26,839 nt of DNA from Ettlia oleoabundans (Eukaryota > Chlorophyta > Chlorophyceae > Chlamydomonadales). The notes below the pieces were generated by a model that was not told the DNA's origin, ran no database searches, and saw nothing but the letters and a program-made list of their open reading frames with translations. The position numbers and the translations under genes were made by a program. Below are positions 11,225-21,765 of this stretch, one piece after another; position 1 is the stretch's first letter; every line of letters begins with the position of its first letter. The DNA lies in the NCBI GenBank assembly GCA_019693395.1, contig JAAMXP010004150.1:1-26839 (forward strand). Reading direction: 5' to 3'.

Positions 11225-13266
11225 CTCTTGCGGGTAGTCCGCTTGCTCTGCGCTTGGGCACCGACCCGCGCAAGAGCCGGGCCTGCAAGGACTGGTGGCC
11301 TAAGCCCACAAGGGCCTCTTGGCTAAAGGTCATGCAGCTTCCGCGTGCCACTTGGCAACTCCTGCAGGGGGCTTTCAGCAGATGCATGGAGCATCCCTTC
11401 TGCCGCATTCTGTGGCTTTAGAGCGGCAGACAAGGATGCGTAAGTGGTTCGCACGAGCCTAGATAACCGCGCGCCGTGTCGCACGGAGCAAACTCCGTTC
11501 CTTGTTCGTTCTTGTGCGTTGTAAGTGATACTTTATACTCGCGGGGCGCACAAGAAGCAAACGTGTTCGTAAGAACTTCGCCTGCCGGTTCGCAAAGTCG
11601 GGTCTCGACCTCACCGTTAAACGAACCGGTTACACCTGAACGAACCGCCCCCACGCAGTCTTGATCGACCGATCTTCGAGGAAAAACAGCGCCAGGGCGA
11701 GGCACAGCACTCCTCCTCGAGCTCAGGCGGCACCTTCCGGCCCAGCTCTCTTTTCCTACCACGTTGCTCCGGCTGCTGCCAACCAAGTGTCTGCTTGTAT
11801 TTGCACCAAGGCTGCCTGCCCTATACACCCGAACAGTCACACTAGGGCCGTCTAGCATTGGGATGACTGCTCCAACAGCGCCGTCAGCGGTTTTCTTGCC
11901 CCAACTGCGGCATTGCGCCAAGCGCCCAAGTGCCAAACCCGGCTGTGTAGGAAGAAGGCCAGGAAGGCCATCAACATTTCTCGAGCTAGTCACAGCAGCA
12001 CCCAGGAAAGTTCACGAAGAGCCCGTTGTGGAAGTGTGAAATGGGTGGAACCTCGGCAAGTGACATTTGTTCATGATGGGATAAGCTAGGAAGGCGCCCT
12101 TCAGGCCTGTGGGCCAGCAAATGGCAAGAATCCCGGGCTGGCTGGCGCCTGGTAGTTAGGTGATGTCACATGCACCGTGCACCAAAGCCAGTAAAAGCGC
12201 AAGGATAAAAGGGGGGAAGTCGCGCTGTAGTGTGGCATCAAACAAGCGACCTCACCGGGCCATGCCAGGTAGCACGCGAGGCGGGAGAGAGGAAGGCAGG
12301 AGCCATGGTCTGCATTCTGGCAGGCCGCCGGCACTGCCCAACTACTACGGCAGCGCCCAAGTGCGTGCCCACAAGCTACTTTCAAGGGATGGTGCTTTGC
12401 AAGTGTAATGCAGGCAATGCTATTGCGTGGTTGTGGGGTGTGGAGACAAACAAGAGAGGGATTTGGTTGAGAGGAAGGCGGACAGCTACTGCAGAGCCGC
12501 TAACCAAATGGAGAAGGGCGGCAAGAACATACAAAGCCCAGTGCAAGCGAAAATTACTGGGTGCAGTGTCGGATAAAAAGGAGAAACCGAAGAGGGGTGG
12601 TGCTGTTAGTGCAACTGACAGAAGAGATGCCGAGGAAACAGTTGTGCGAGGGAGGTTGCTATTGGGCTGGTGGAACTACATGCAGGGCACTTAAAAGTGC
12701 AAAAAGAAAGGGCATCTACGAGGGAAGGTGGAACCGCCAACTAGGAGTGCAAACATGGGTGTGGGCGTGGTGGGCACAGGAAAGGCACAACCCACGTGAC
12801 CCCAGAACGAGCTAATGGTACAGTCCCAGCAGACACACAGAGCATGGATTGAGGGGTGGGATTGTGGTGTTGTTGATGTTCCAGCGTGCCTGCGGAGCTT
12901 CCGCCGGCATGAGAGCCAGTTACGCAGCACCATCAGCCGCTCGCAGCCGTTCCTTGATCGGCAACCAGCGGCAGCAGCCAGGGCAACCGGTTGATGTGAC
13001 CGCGCCTGTGGCGGTGCCTGTGGCTGCCATTGCACTTAGGGCCGTAGCTGGGCTTGGGCCTGCACCAGTCAGTGGGTGGGTGGTTTGTTGGGACCAAGGC
13101 ACAGGTGCAGGAACCACAACAGACAGGGAGGAAGGGCGACAATACAACTCAGCGCACAACACACGTGATACACAGCCAGTGCTGGGCAAACACGCACTGG
13201 ATGCGAGCCAATGCAGCGCCCAGCAGCGAACAAATTGCTTGGCAAACACATCCTGCCTTGACTGAC
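11225..13266. other. 2-kb gap between AP2 and RWP-RK genes
   Basis: No supported gene. Read on the minus strand it should hold the AP2 3' UTR (from 13266 leftwards) and the RWP-RK promoter and leader (up to 11225). Two open frames (11418-11993 minus, 12230-12694 plus) were examined and not accepted. About 12240-12760 is purine-rich on plus. About 11440-11680 has unusual TTCG/CGAA-rich composition. No TGTAA on minus was found within 1 kb of the AP2 stop. Confidence 0.5.
11532..11537 (-). promoter_or_regulatory. TATA-like element upstream of RWP-RK gene
   Basis: The minus strand reads GAGTATAAAGTATC here, about 310 bp before the proposed start codon at 11224. If used, transcription would begin near 11500 and the leader would be about 280 nt. 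The match is a six-base motif only, so this is tentative. Confidence 0.3.
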
Positions 13267-16200
13267 CTACTGCACCGGCGGCAGGTGCTGCTGCCTCTGC
13301 TGTTGCGCCAGCTGCTGCTGCTGCTGCTGCTGCTGTGCCAGAAGCCGCCACACAGCCGCCTCAATCTCGCCGATGCCTCGCTTGCGGCCCGACAGGGTTG
13401 CAGCAACAGCAAAGCCGCCGCCATCCCCTGCTGCAGTGCCTGACCCTCCCCCTGATTTAGCTGCCGTGTTTGCTCGCCCGCCTGCACCCGCCATTGGCGC
13501 AGAATCTGCTCCCGCTCGTGTTAGGGCGGATGCTGCAGCGGCGGCGGCAGGCATGAGAGCCCGCTGCTGGGGCTGCATGAAGGCAGCCAGCGGCAGACCT
13601 GCCTGGCCCTGCTGTGCATGCCGAGGTGCCTGCTGTTGCGCAGCTTGCTGAAAGAGCCAGCCAAAACTGCTTTGTGCCAGCTGCGGTTGCTGCTGTTCTG
13701 AAGCAGGGCCCAGCAACATGCTGGCAGGCAGGTGTAGCAGCGCATCCTGCCGCTCCTGTAGCAGGAGGTGGACGAGCAGCTGTTGCAGGTGGCCCCGATC
13801 TGCCCGCTGCATCAACAGCTGGTACTGCTGCTGGTACTGCTGCTGCTGAAGATTACTCAGTTGCTGCAGAGCTTGCCAAACCTGCTGCTGCTGTTGCTGC
13901 TGCTGTTGGTGTGCTGCCTCGCTCTGCTGCTGCCGGTGCAGACAACTCAGCTGCTCTATAACCGCTGCCAGCGAAGAGCCTGTCTGCTGCTGCTGTGGAT
14001 GCTCTTGCTGCTGCACCTGCTGAGCGTGCTGTGCCTGCTGGCAAGCAAGCGCCAGGTCAGCAGCCACTCCCGTAGGTGCCACCCCCCCTACTGGCTTTAC
14101 TGCTGGCACGGCGGCAGCAGGCAAAGGCATTACTTGCGCCTCTTGGCTGGCATGTGCCGCCGCTGCTGCTGCCACTGCTGCTGCTGCTGTTGGCAGAGCG
14201 GCTGCCAGTCCCTCTGTCGTAGCGGCAGCCGTTGCAGCGTCGGATGTCGTCTTGGCGAGTGCGCGGCGCCGCGCAGCGCTTCCCGCCGGTCGTGGCCAGC
14301 CGCTGGGCCCCGCCTCCCTGCCATGAGAGGCAGCAGCCAGCTCGGCAAAACCTGAAGCTGCTGCTGCTGCTGCTGTGGCGGCGGCAGCCGCGGCGGAGGT
14401 GGGTGTAGTGGCGGGGGTGCCAACGTGTGTATAGGTGAGGGTGGGTGATGTGGCAGAAGCTGGCTCCAGTTCAGTAGCACGGTCTGGCAGGTTGAGCTGC
14501 GCTTTTGACCCGTACAGCCTGATGGCGGCCCTGCACAGCACAGCCGAGGGGTGGAAACCAAAATCAGGGAAGCGTCTGGAAGTGCAGCGCTAGGATTGCG
14601 GTTACAAAACACATCAACAACACAGAGAAGAGCTGGGCCTCTGCACAGCAAATATATTGTGCGGGCTTGATGTGATAGTCAAGCACAAACAAGGGGGGAG
14701 CATCTGTTACTGGTGTCTCACCAAGCGAAGCGAAGAGGTAGTGGGCCAGCCCTTTCGTCGGTGTCACGGCATGCCACGGAGCACACCACACCACACCACA
14801 CCACACAACACCACACCTCACCTGTCGTATGCACGAGCCGCCCCCTGCTCGGTGTCCCAGTACCCCAGGAAGTGCCGCTTGCCGTGCTGCTGTATCTGAC
14901 TGAACCAGCGCTGCTTGCGCCTGTCCCAGTTGACGCCATTGTACTGCGGGCAGGCAGGGCAGTACAGGCGGTGACAGGTCCGGTGTGGGATGTTCGCAGT
15001 GCATGATGCGCACAAGAAGCACTTGTTTCAGGGTGGGGTGTGCATGATGTCAAGAAGCTTGCAGGCATGTTTGGGACTGTCAGGTAGTATTTTGTGGATG
15101 GCGCTGCAACAAGGCTCCAATAACACTCTGCAGGGGCAAATACTTCAAACCCAGGGAGATCGTGCAGCCAGCAAGTCAGCGGGGTGAGGGGTTGGTAGGT
15201 AGCTGGCTGCTGGCGGGCGGGCAGGGCGGCGGGCGGGTGGTTGTGCTGACTGAGAGATAGCTGGTGTAGTTGGGAGTGGGTTGAACTCAGGAAAGATGGC
15301 TCAGTGCGTTGCGGTGCAGCTGCGCAGCGGCTCACTCACCACCGACAGCCCCCGGTTGGTGCCGCAGCATCGGTTCTGTGCCGCCACGTTGACCCTCCTC
15401 AGCGTCGCACCTCTCCTTTCCACCCGCTCTTCCGCTGGCTGCTGAGTGGCCGCCCCTGCTTTCCTGGCAGCACTGGGCGGTTCCGCTGTTCGTGTTGCTA
15501 GCCCAGCTGCGCCTGCTGCGCTAAAAAAAAGCGAGCGACTCTGCTGGTGGGAGGGCAGCGGCTGGGCTGCCAGCGCCACTGCCGCTGCCAGTGCCGGGCT
15601 GAGGGGCGGCAGAACCAAATCCACTGCTGCTGATCCTGCGCCCCTTGGCGGTGATTCCAACGCATCTTTCCCCTCCATCTCCTCCCCCTGCCGATGTGGT
15701 GTTGGCATGGGCTGGTCAATAAGCCGCTGCTGCTGTGTTGCTGACGGTGCCCCGCCCAGCGCGTCGTGTGCAAGCGTGCGCAGCGCGGCAGCAGCCAGCT
15801 CAGCAGAGTCCCAGCTGGCAAGCCCCACGCTGGCAGCAGCCTGTAAGGGCCCTGCAGGGGGAGGGGGAGGAGAAGGGGGCAAGTCACCAGGCGGCGCGAC
15901 CCAAGAGCGACGCAGGAGAGCGCTTACAGGATGGGGTACGAGGTGGGGGTGGGCTGGAAGCGGCGTGCAGCATCGGCGCAATGGGGTGGAGGTGAATTGT
16001 GAGACCCCTCAAGCTGGGGTGCCGGTGTTCATGGACCCCACAATATTCACGTCCAGCAGGTGCGCCACAGTGGCAAGAGCAACGTCAGCTGCTAGCTGCC
16101 ATTGTCCTGTCGGCGCACAGCACCTTGCTTGGCCAAGGTAGCCGACTCATGGGCACGTGCAGCCTCCTGCTCGGTGGGGAACACCCCAAGCGACCTGCGG

Positions 16201-18278
16201 GGGCCCGATATGGCGGCAGTCAAACACCCGGGAAGGCGTGCCATGGCGGCACATGCAGAACATGTGTGCATTGGTCGCCTCGCTCTGCCGAAGAGCATGC
16301 CCAGCACGCGTGTACCGCCATGCGTACACACCTATATTTCCCATCATCACAGTCCCATACCTCCACCACCCAGCCAGCCCGCTGAGGGTCCCAGCTCACT
16401 CCTTTGTGGATGGGCCCACTAGTGCCCACACTGCCGCCCACGGGGCCTGCATGGCTCCCCTGCTGCTGCTGCTGCTGCTGCTCCCCGCCTGCTGCGGTGC
16501 ACACACGCGCGGTCGCTGCACCCTGTTCAAGATGCTGCTGCTCCTCCTGCTTTACTTGTGGCTGCTGGCTCTGCCCCTCCTGGTGCTGCTGGGGGGAAGA
16601 GGAGGGGAAGGCACTGGTTGGAGCAGCGGCGGTGGTACTGCCAACCTGCATTCGCCTATGCCCCTCGTACTTGCTGCATGGAAAGTCGGTGGCAGCAGCA
16701 GGGCCCCTGCAGCCATACCGAAAGGAGGGGTGGGTGGGGTGGGGGGTGGGGTGGGGGGGGTATGTGTGTGTGTGTGTGTGGGGGGGGGTATCGTTGATGA
16801 CAAGGTTGACGCACGCATCATTCCGAACAGGATGAGGGGGAATGAAGCTCTCCATCCACCCGCTACACTTCCTACCGCACCTGCACCTCACCTCGCTGCC
16901 CCAGTGGCCCTGTTGTGATACAATCTGTTTAAAATCAGGTGTCATTTGCATCCACATTGCCTAAATAACCTCCAAGATTGTACTTTGCGGTTTCCCCGAG
17001 TGACGCTTTACACCCCCGCCCTCGCCCCCACCTCAGTGTCAGCACTGACTGGTCGTAGGCTCGAGCCGCATCCACCTCTCCCTCAAAGTAGCCCAAATGC
17101 TGCACATCAGCCCCCCTCCACACCTGCGGCATGCAGCACACGTGTGTCACAAACACACACAAACATCACATACGCGTGTGGGCTATGTGCACCTTACAGC
17201 AGCACAAGGAAACGGCATGGCACAGCACAGGCGTGGCACTCCACCTCACATCACCAAACATGGAATACAGCACGGCACATCACAGCACGTGCAATGCAGC
17301 ACAGCACGCAGTCCTGGCTGGCTGTCTCAGCCCACCTGCGCCCTCCACTTGCCACAGCAGCTGCTCCAAGACACGCCCCTGAAGCGGGAGGAGCTAAGGG
17401 AGTCCGCCTGCCCCGCTGCCTCACTCTTACCCCGGACCTCACCGTCGCCCCAACCGTCGCCCTGCGGCAGATGCCGTTTGTGCCCGGTGATAGTGGGTGG
17501 TGCAGCTGGCTCGGCTGCAGGGCACCCCACCGCATCTGCAACTGGTACTGCTGGTACTGCTTCTTTGTCTGCTGCTGCTGCTGCTTCCAATATTGCTGGC
17601 GCTGCTGCTGCCGTCCCTTCAGCATCAACATCAGCAACAGTAGTAGTAGCTCCAAGAAAAGTATGGCAACCAGCCAACAACGAAGTTTCCTGCTTGTCGG
17701 CAGTGCCACCTGCTGGACAAGCAAAGGGGCTGTTGCTCTCCTGCTGAGCGCCAGATAGGCCGCTGTTAGGTGCGGCGGCACCTGCTGAATCACTGTGGAA
17801 ACCAGGGGGTGAGGGAGAAGCATTGATACCGCCGTCACTGCCGCCTCCTGCGCAGCCATTGCCGGCCAACGGGGTTGTGACTTGCGGAACCTGTCTCTCA
17901 AGGCCATGCGCTGGCAATGCTGACTCTTGCTTCACAGACGCCACAGCCTTGTGGAGAAAGGCATTCAATCTGCAAGCATGGAGGAAATGGAGATGAGAGG
18001 CAGCTATATTGGTCCAGTGCTGTGCCCAGCAAGCTGGCAACCCAAGCACGAACCCGCCAACAACTTACCACCACCAGCCATCCCAACAGCATGCACAAGC
18101 ACACCCTCCCTTGGAACTGTCCCGCCCTCTGAATCGCCACTCGTTACGACCGACTGACGTGGGTCGTCAGGTGGCACGCACGTCCTCCCAACCCGCGCTA
18201 CCTGAACTCGCAGCCAGCCAAGAGCCCCCCGGCGCACCTTGCGAGGTTCGTGGGCTGTCCGGCATCCTGAGCCGCCAT
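13267..18278 (-). CDS. Transcription factor with three AP2 domains
   Basis: Eight exons, read on the minus strand: 18278-18238, 17969-17336, 17123-17032, 16706-16332, 16194-16124, 15851-15340, 14943-14822, 14530-13267 (stop). They give 1036 aa in consistent phase. Domain 1 (about 208-264) runs from RFRGVSWSSCCGKWRAQ through LGYFEGEVDAARAYDQSVL to RGPAAATDFP. Domain 2 (355-404) starts HKGVSWDPQRAGWVVEVWD and continues SLGVFPTEQEAARAHESA, but the usual AYD is AHE and no NFP-type end is visible. Domain 3 (576-631) has GVNWDRRKQRWFSQI, HFLGYWDTEQGAARAYDRAA and SKAQLNLP. Every domain is split by introns, and splicing restores the fold consensus. The linkers and C-terminal 400 residues are Gln/Ala-rich, ending with RKRGIGEIEAAVWRLL before a last Gln run. 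AP2 proteins of the APETALA2 type bind DNA as tandem domains in the nucleus. Function is unknown. Confidence 0.9.
13312..13335. repeat. CTG/CAG trinucleotide repeat coding poly-Gln
   Basis: Eight perfect CTG units on plus are read as eight CAG (Gln) codons near the C-terminus of the three-AP2 protein. Interrupted CTG runs continue at about 13880-13910 in the same exon. Confidence 0.9.
14783..14817. repeat. CACCA pentanucleotide repeat in AP2 intron 7
   Basis: Imperfect ACACC/CACCA units on plus read as GGTGT units on the minus strand. They start about five bases after the donor of exon 7 (GTGAGG at 14821), so the 5' end of the intron is a chain of GT dinucleotides. Confidence 0.85.
16726..16789. 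repeat. G-rich and GT repeat in AP2 intron 3
   Basis: Plus strand has six G-runs of 3 to 8 separated by single T, then about ten GT units, then a run of nine G. Read on the gene's strand it is a C/CA tract ending about 20 nt before the exon-4 acceptor at 16708-16707, so it may serve as the polypyrimidine tract. Confidence 0.9.
17213..17310. repeat. Degenerate GCACA-rich repeat in AP2 intron 2
   Basis: Plus strand shows many imperfect copies of GGCACA and AGCAC over about 100 bp, all inside the intron between AP2 exons 2 and 3. No coding meaning is seen. Confidence 0.55.
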
Positions 18279-19122
18279 GGAACCAGCCTGCTGCGCTAAT
18301 CGTTTGCGGGAACAGGGTCGCCGAAAGCCACAAACTGGCGGCCGGTAGGTCGAACCAGCCAACAGCTTCCTGCCGCCCGAGGCTATTCAATATCAATTCT
18401 GATCGATTACGTGTATTGGTTTGCGTAAGTAATACGGGCCGCTGCATTACCAAACCCCAGCAGCATTTCGTCAAGGCTGTGAACACGCTGGCAGCGTGGG
18501 AATGTGTTCACATGAGGGGTTAGTGCACTGGGCTTCGACAATATGCACGCATGTCCATGCAGAGTAAGCAAGGGCGGGCATGGCCAGTATGGTGCCGCCG
18601 CCACCCTGGCACCCACACGTGGGCCCACCCCTTGCAAGGCCACGTTGCAACGCAGTGCCAGTTATACAGGAGTGGTGCACGGTGCTTGTACGGCTCATAC
18701 ATAGAAAGGCAATACAGCCACCGTTTACGTCACCAACGGAGTAGAGCAAATGGTGAAGGCGGCTACTAATGCGGCATTCCGCCACCATACCATACCGCGG
18801 GAGTGGCGGCAAAAGGTTTAGCTTAGCTTTGCACGTGTGTGCTGCTCTGTTGATTCCAATGTAACATGCTATGCGCCAGCAGGGAGTTAGTTGTCCTGTT
18901 TGCAGCAGATCTCCTTGGTCTGGCCCAACTGCAATCAACAGCCTGGGGACATAGTAAAAGGACGGGAACATAAGGGGGAATAGCAGAACTGCTTGGCCCA
19001 GCTCAGCAGTGGCACTTGTGTGAAACCAGGCACGGCCAAGTAATGATTACTGAGCAATGTGGTAGCTGGGCGTCCACTAAACACAGAAGTGATGCAGCAA
19101 ACAAATAAAAGCAGGGCACGCA
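18279..19122. other. Gap between nucleoside hydrolase and AP2 genes
   Basis: Read on the minus strand this is the nucleoside hydrolase 3' UTR (from 19122 leftwards) followed by the AP2 promoter and leader (up to 18279). No TGTAA on minus, no TATA-like element and no supported exon were found. Confidence 0.5.
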
Positions 19123-21259
19123 TCAGCCGGGTGAGTTGATTGGCGCCACCGCATCTGCTGCATGGATGGCCTCCATTAGCAGATCCCAGAACCCAGCCAC
19201 ATCCATGGACTGCAAGGTAGTGAATAGAAAGAACGAATGCACTCATTTGGCAGTGAGGTAAATGGCTGTAGCAACTTTTGTTGGAATGAGATGATATGGC
19301 AACAATTGCCCTTGGTTTGCAGCTGCTGGCGCAGTCGTCATGCATGGAAAGGGCAGGAGTGTGTGAAGCAGATCCTGGTTTGCTAGTTTCTACTGGTATA
19401 ACCCACCATGCAGACAGTGCAGTTTTTTTGCCGCTTGCTCTGGTGCCAGATGTCTACAACTGTCTGCCCCGCTGAGAGCTCTGAGCAGGTCTCGATGTCC
19501 ACCCGAAGCCTCTCCACCTGCACAGGCAGACGAGAATACATGACTTGAAAGAAAAGGCGCTATGTGACACAATCTGCGGTACACGGTACGCTCCGTCAGT
19601 ACGAGAACGACCTACGAACTTCATGCTTGAATTTCAAATCACAAGCAGGACCCACCAACACAAGCACTGGACAAGCAGCCGAGCATGAGCTCCGCCACAG
19701 GGTGCAGTACTTACTGCACCACACCTCACACCTTGAAAAGTTCTGGAGCAATCACATAAGCCACAGCGCAGGGGTCGTGCAGCGGCGGGTCGTTGAACTT
19801 GAACACGGCAGCATATGTGGTAGCAAAGAACATCAGGAGCTCTTCAATCAGGACGAGGAATGGGGTGGGGCAGTGTGTCTTCACGCGCTGCAGAATGCTG
19901 GTGGTGACCAGGGCTGTGTGTGTGACTTCCAGAGGCACCATTGTGAGGCGAATGTTTGGGTATGTGAACACCGCCTGTGCTGCTTCGGGATCAGTCTGCA
20001 GGGGAGAGAGGAGGGAGCAGATGCGAGAGTTGGAAATTGAAGCCATGGGGCGGTGCAGTGGCAAAGATTAGCAGGCAGCTTGTCAATCAGGGAACCACCC
20101 AACCAGCCAGGCAGTTTGCAGGAAAAGGCAGAGTAACCATCTAAAGACAACAATCAGTCACAGACGGACTAAAGTAGGTCCCACCAAATGTCCACCTGTA
20201 TGTTGAACTCAACAACTGCAGCAAGGGCAAGGTCACATGGCGTGAGTTCAGAAGCAACACACCACACAGAAGCATGCAACTGATCATAGCGGCGTCACCT
20301 GCACCAGTGTTGCCAACGCCCAGACATCCCCCCATCACGGTCACCTGCGACGCATGGCACCCGGTTGCCTGTTGCTAGCACAGTTGCGCTCGACATGCAG
20401 CTAGCACGCCAGCGCCGAGTCCTGGCTGCATTCACAGCCACAACTGCATTTGGCCCCAGACGACGAGCCCCATGGCAGGGTACGGTACCAAGCAACGTGC
20501 AAAGAAACCACCAAAACGCAACACGTTGCGCCGAGGGTGTGGCATCCGCACCTCTATCAGTTCTACCACCTCGGGGTACAGTGCCAGCATCAGCGCCACG
20601 TTTGTCAGCGCAGCAGTGGCCACTAGGCGAACCCGGGCATCACTGCGCCCGCTGTCGACTAAGCGGCGGTGCGCAGCGATGATGCGTTCCGCCATCACTA
20701 CGGGGGCCTTGCCTGGGAGCGCTGCATGTGGAGCTGCTGGCAGCACTGGGCCCCCAAGAGGCCCATCCAGCCCCGTTTCACCGTGGATCTCCGGGCACAG
20801 GATGGGGGCGGGCCGCATCAGGGGCCGCGCTGCGCCGGCAACCACGTCGATGTTCGGCAGGCCTGCTGCGGCAAGCACTCGCAGTGCATTATCCGTCACC
20901 TGCACGCAAGCATGCGAAACAGGGGCTGGGTGGATGGCGAGGCGGCCGTGCTTAGCGCCCGACGAGGGCTGGGGGTGCAGCAATGGGTGGATCAATATCC
21001 AGGCGCACCTTTTCGACTGACTGGTTGCCTGCGACTGTGCTGACTCCCAGCAGCTCCACCTTGGGACTATGACCTACGAGGTGAGAGGATGGAACCCAAT
21101 CGAGGGTGTCATGTTATAAAGGCAAGGCAGGCCAAGACGCTAGGCGGCGGCGCTGGCGGCGGGGCGCCCTGAAGCACCTGCCAACACGATGGCGAGAGCA
21201 TCGTCGTGACCCGGATCGCAGTCTAGCCAGACGCAGTGTCTATCATCTGATCCGGTCAT
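19123..21259 (-). CDS. Inosine-uridine preferring nucleoside hydrolase
   Basis: Eight exons, read on the minus strand: 21259-21178, 21073-21009, 20899-20552, 20344-20299, 20215-20196, 19995-19732, 19517-19407, 19209-19123 (stop TGA). They give 340 aa, the usual family length. The enzyme splits the N-glycosidic bond of ribonucleosides to free base and ribose (pyrimidine/purine salvage). The Ca2+-binding DxDxxxDD signature is WLDCDPGHDDALAI with D13, D15, D19, D20. Next come LLGVSTVAGNQSVEK (36-49), VTDNALRVLAAAGLPN, the MGG loop (169-171), VEFNIQTDPEAA with ribose-site E183 and N185, MVPLEVTHTALV, catalytic-site HDPCAVAYV (H260, D261), and the C-terminal DIWHQSK and SMDVAGFWDLL. All expected blocks are present, so it should be active. 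No transit or signal peptide is seen, so it is probably cytosolic. Substrate preference cannot be told from sequence. Exon 5 is only 20 nt. Confidence 0.95.
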
Positions 21260-21765
21260 GCAGCAAGACAGCTCCAGCGGCGCTCGTGCGGCAGTCGAAG
21301 AATAGTGACAGAGACCCTTTAATTTTGCAGGGAATAGAAACCTTGGCAGCACAACATGTAGTGATCGTCGTTGGGAACCTGCACAGCAGTAGTATTCAGT
21401 CTCTCTCGCTCCTTTCGGCTGCAGTGCCTGCTGCGCGCCGGAGGCCCTGAATGCAACTGAACGCAAAGGCGGACCAGCCCGCACTTTTTTGCCGTTGCTA
21501 GAAGGGACCTTTGCACGCTCAACGGGGGTTCGTGCTGTCAGCTGTCTCCTTCTGGTTGAACTTCCCTTGTCGGCGCCTGCTGTTCCACGGCCTGGCGAGG
21601 CTGACTTCGGCGTTCAGCAGGCTGCGGCAGTCTGGACAGCGGCCGACACCCCCGTTGGCGCCGACTGACACTTCATCAGCGGCTGCCGCATCCGCCCACG
21701 GCCGCCTTGCAGCCACAGCCCTTGCCACAGGAGTAGCCAGCTAGTTGTGGCATCGGGATCCCACA
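21260..21765. promoter_or_regulatory. Divergent promoter region, nucleoside hydrolase / NEDD1
   Basis: 506 bp separate the divergent start codons of the nucleoside hydrolase (minus) and NEDD1 (plus). It should contain both promoters and leaders. No TATA box or recognised element was seen; an in-frame extension of the hydrolase into this region lacks any ATG. Confidence 0.5.

Noticed and set aside
11418..11993. 191-codon open frame on minus
   Set aside because: It begins with GTG, has no family resemblance, no low-complexity or codon pattern like the neighbouring genes, and lies where the RWP-RK promoter is expected.
12230..12694. 154-codon open frame on plus
   Set aside because: Composition is simply the purine-rich strand; no domain is recognisable and no splice partners were found.
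14783..14817. Direct repeats considered as CRISPR or telomere-like
   Set aside because: Units are 5 bp, imperfect and without spacers; it is an intronic microsatellite in a nuclear gene.
16935..17162. Read-through of AP2 exon 3 into a KASLGETAKYNLGG tail
   Set aside because: It loosely resembles an AP2 end, but splicing from 17032 to 16706 gives a much better RGPAAATDFP end in the right phase.
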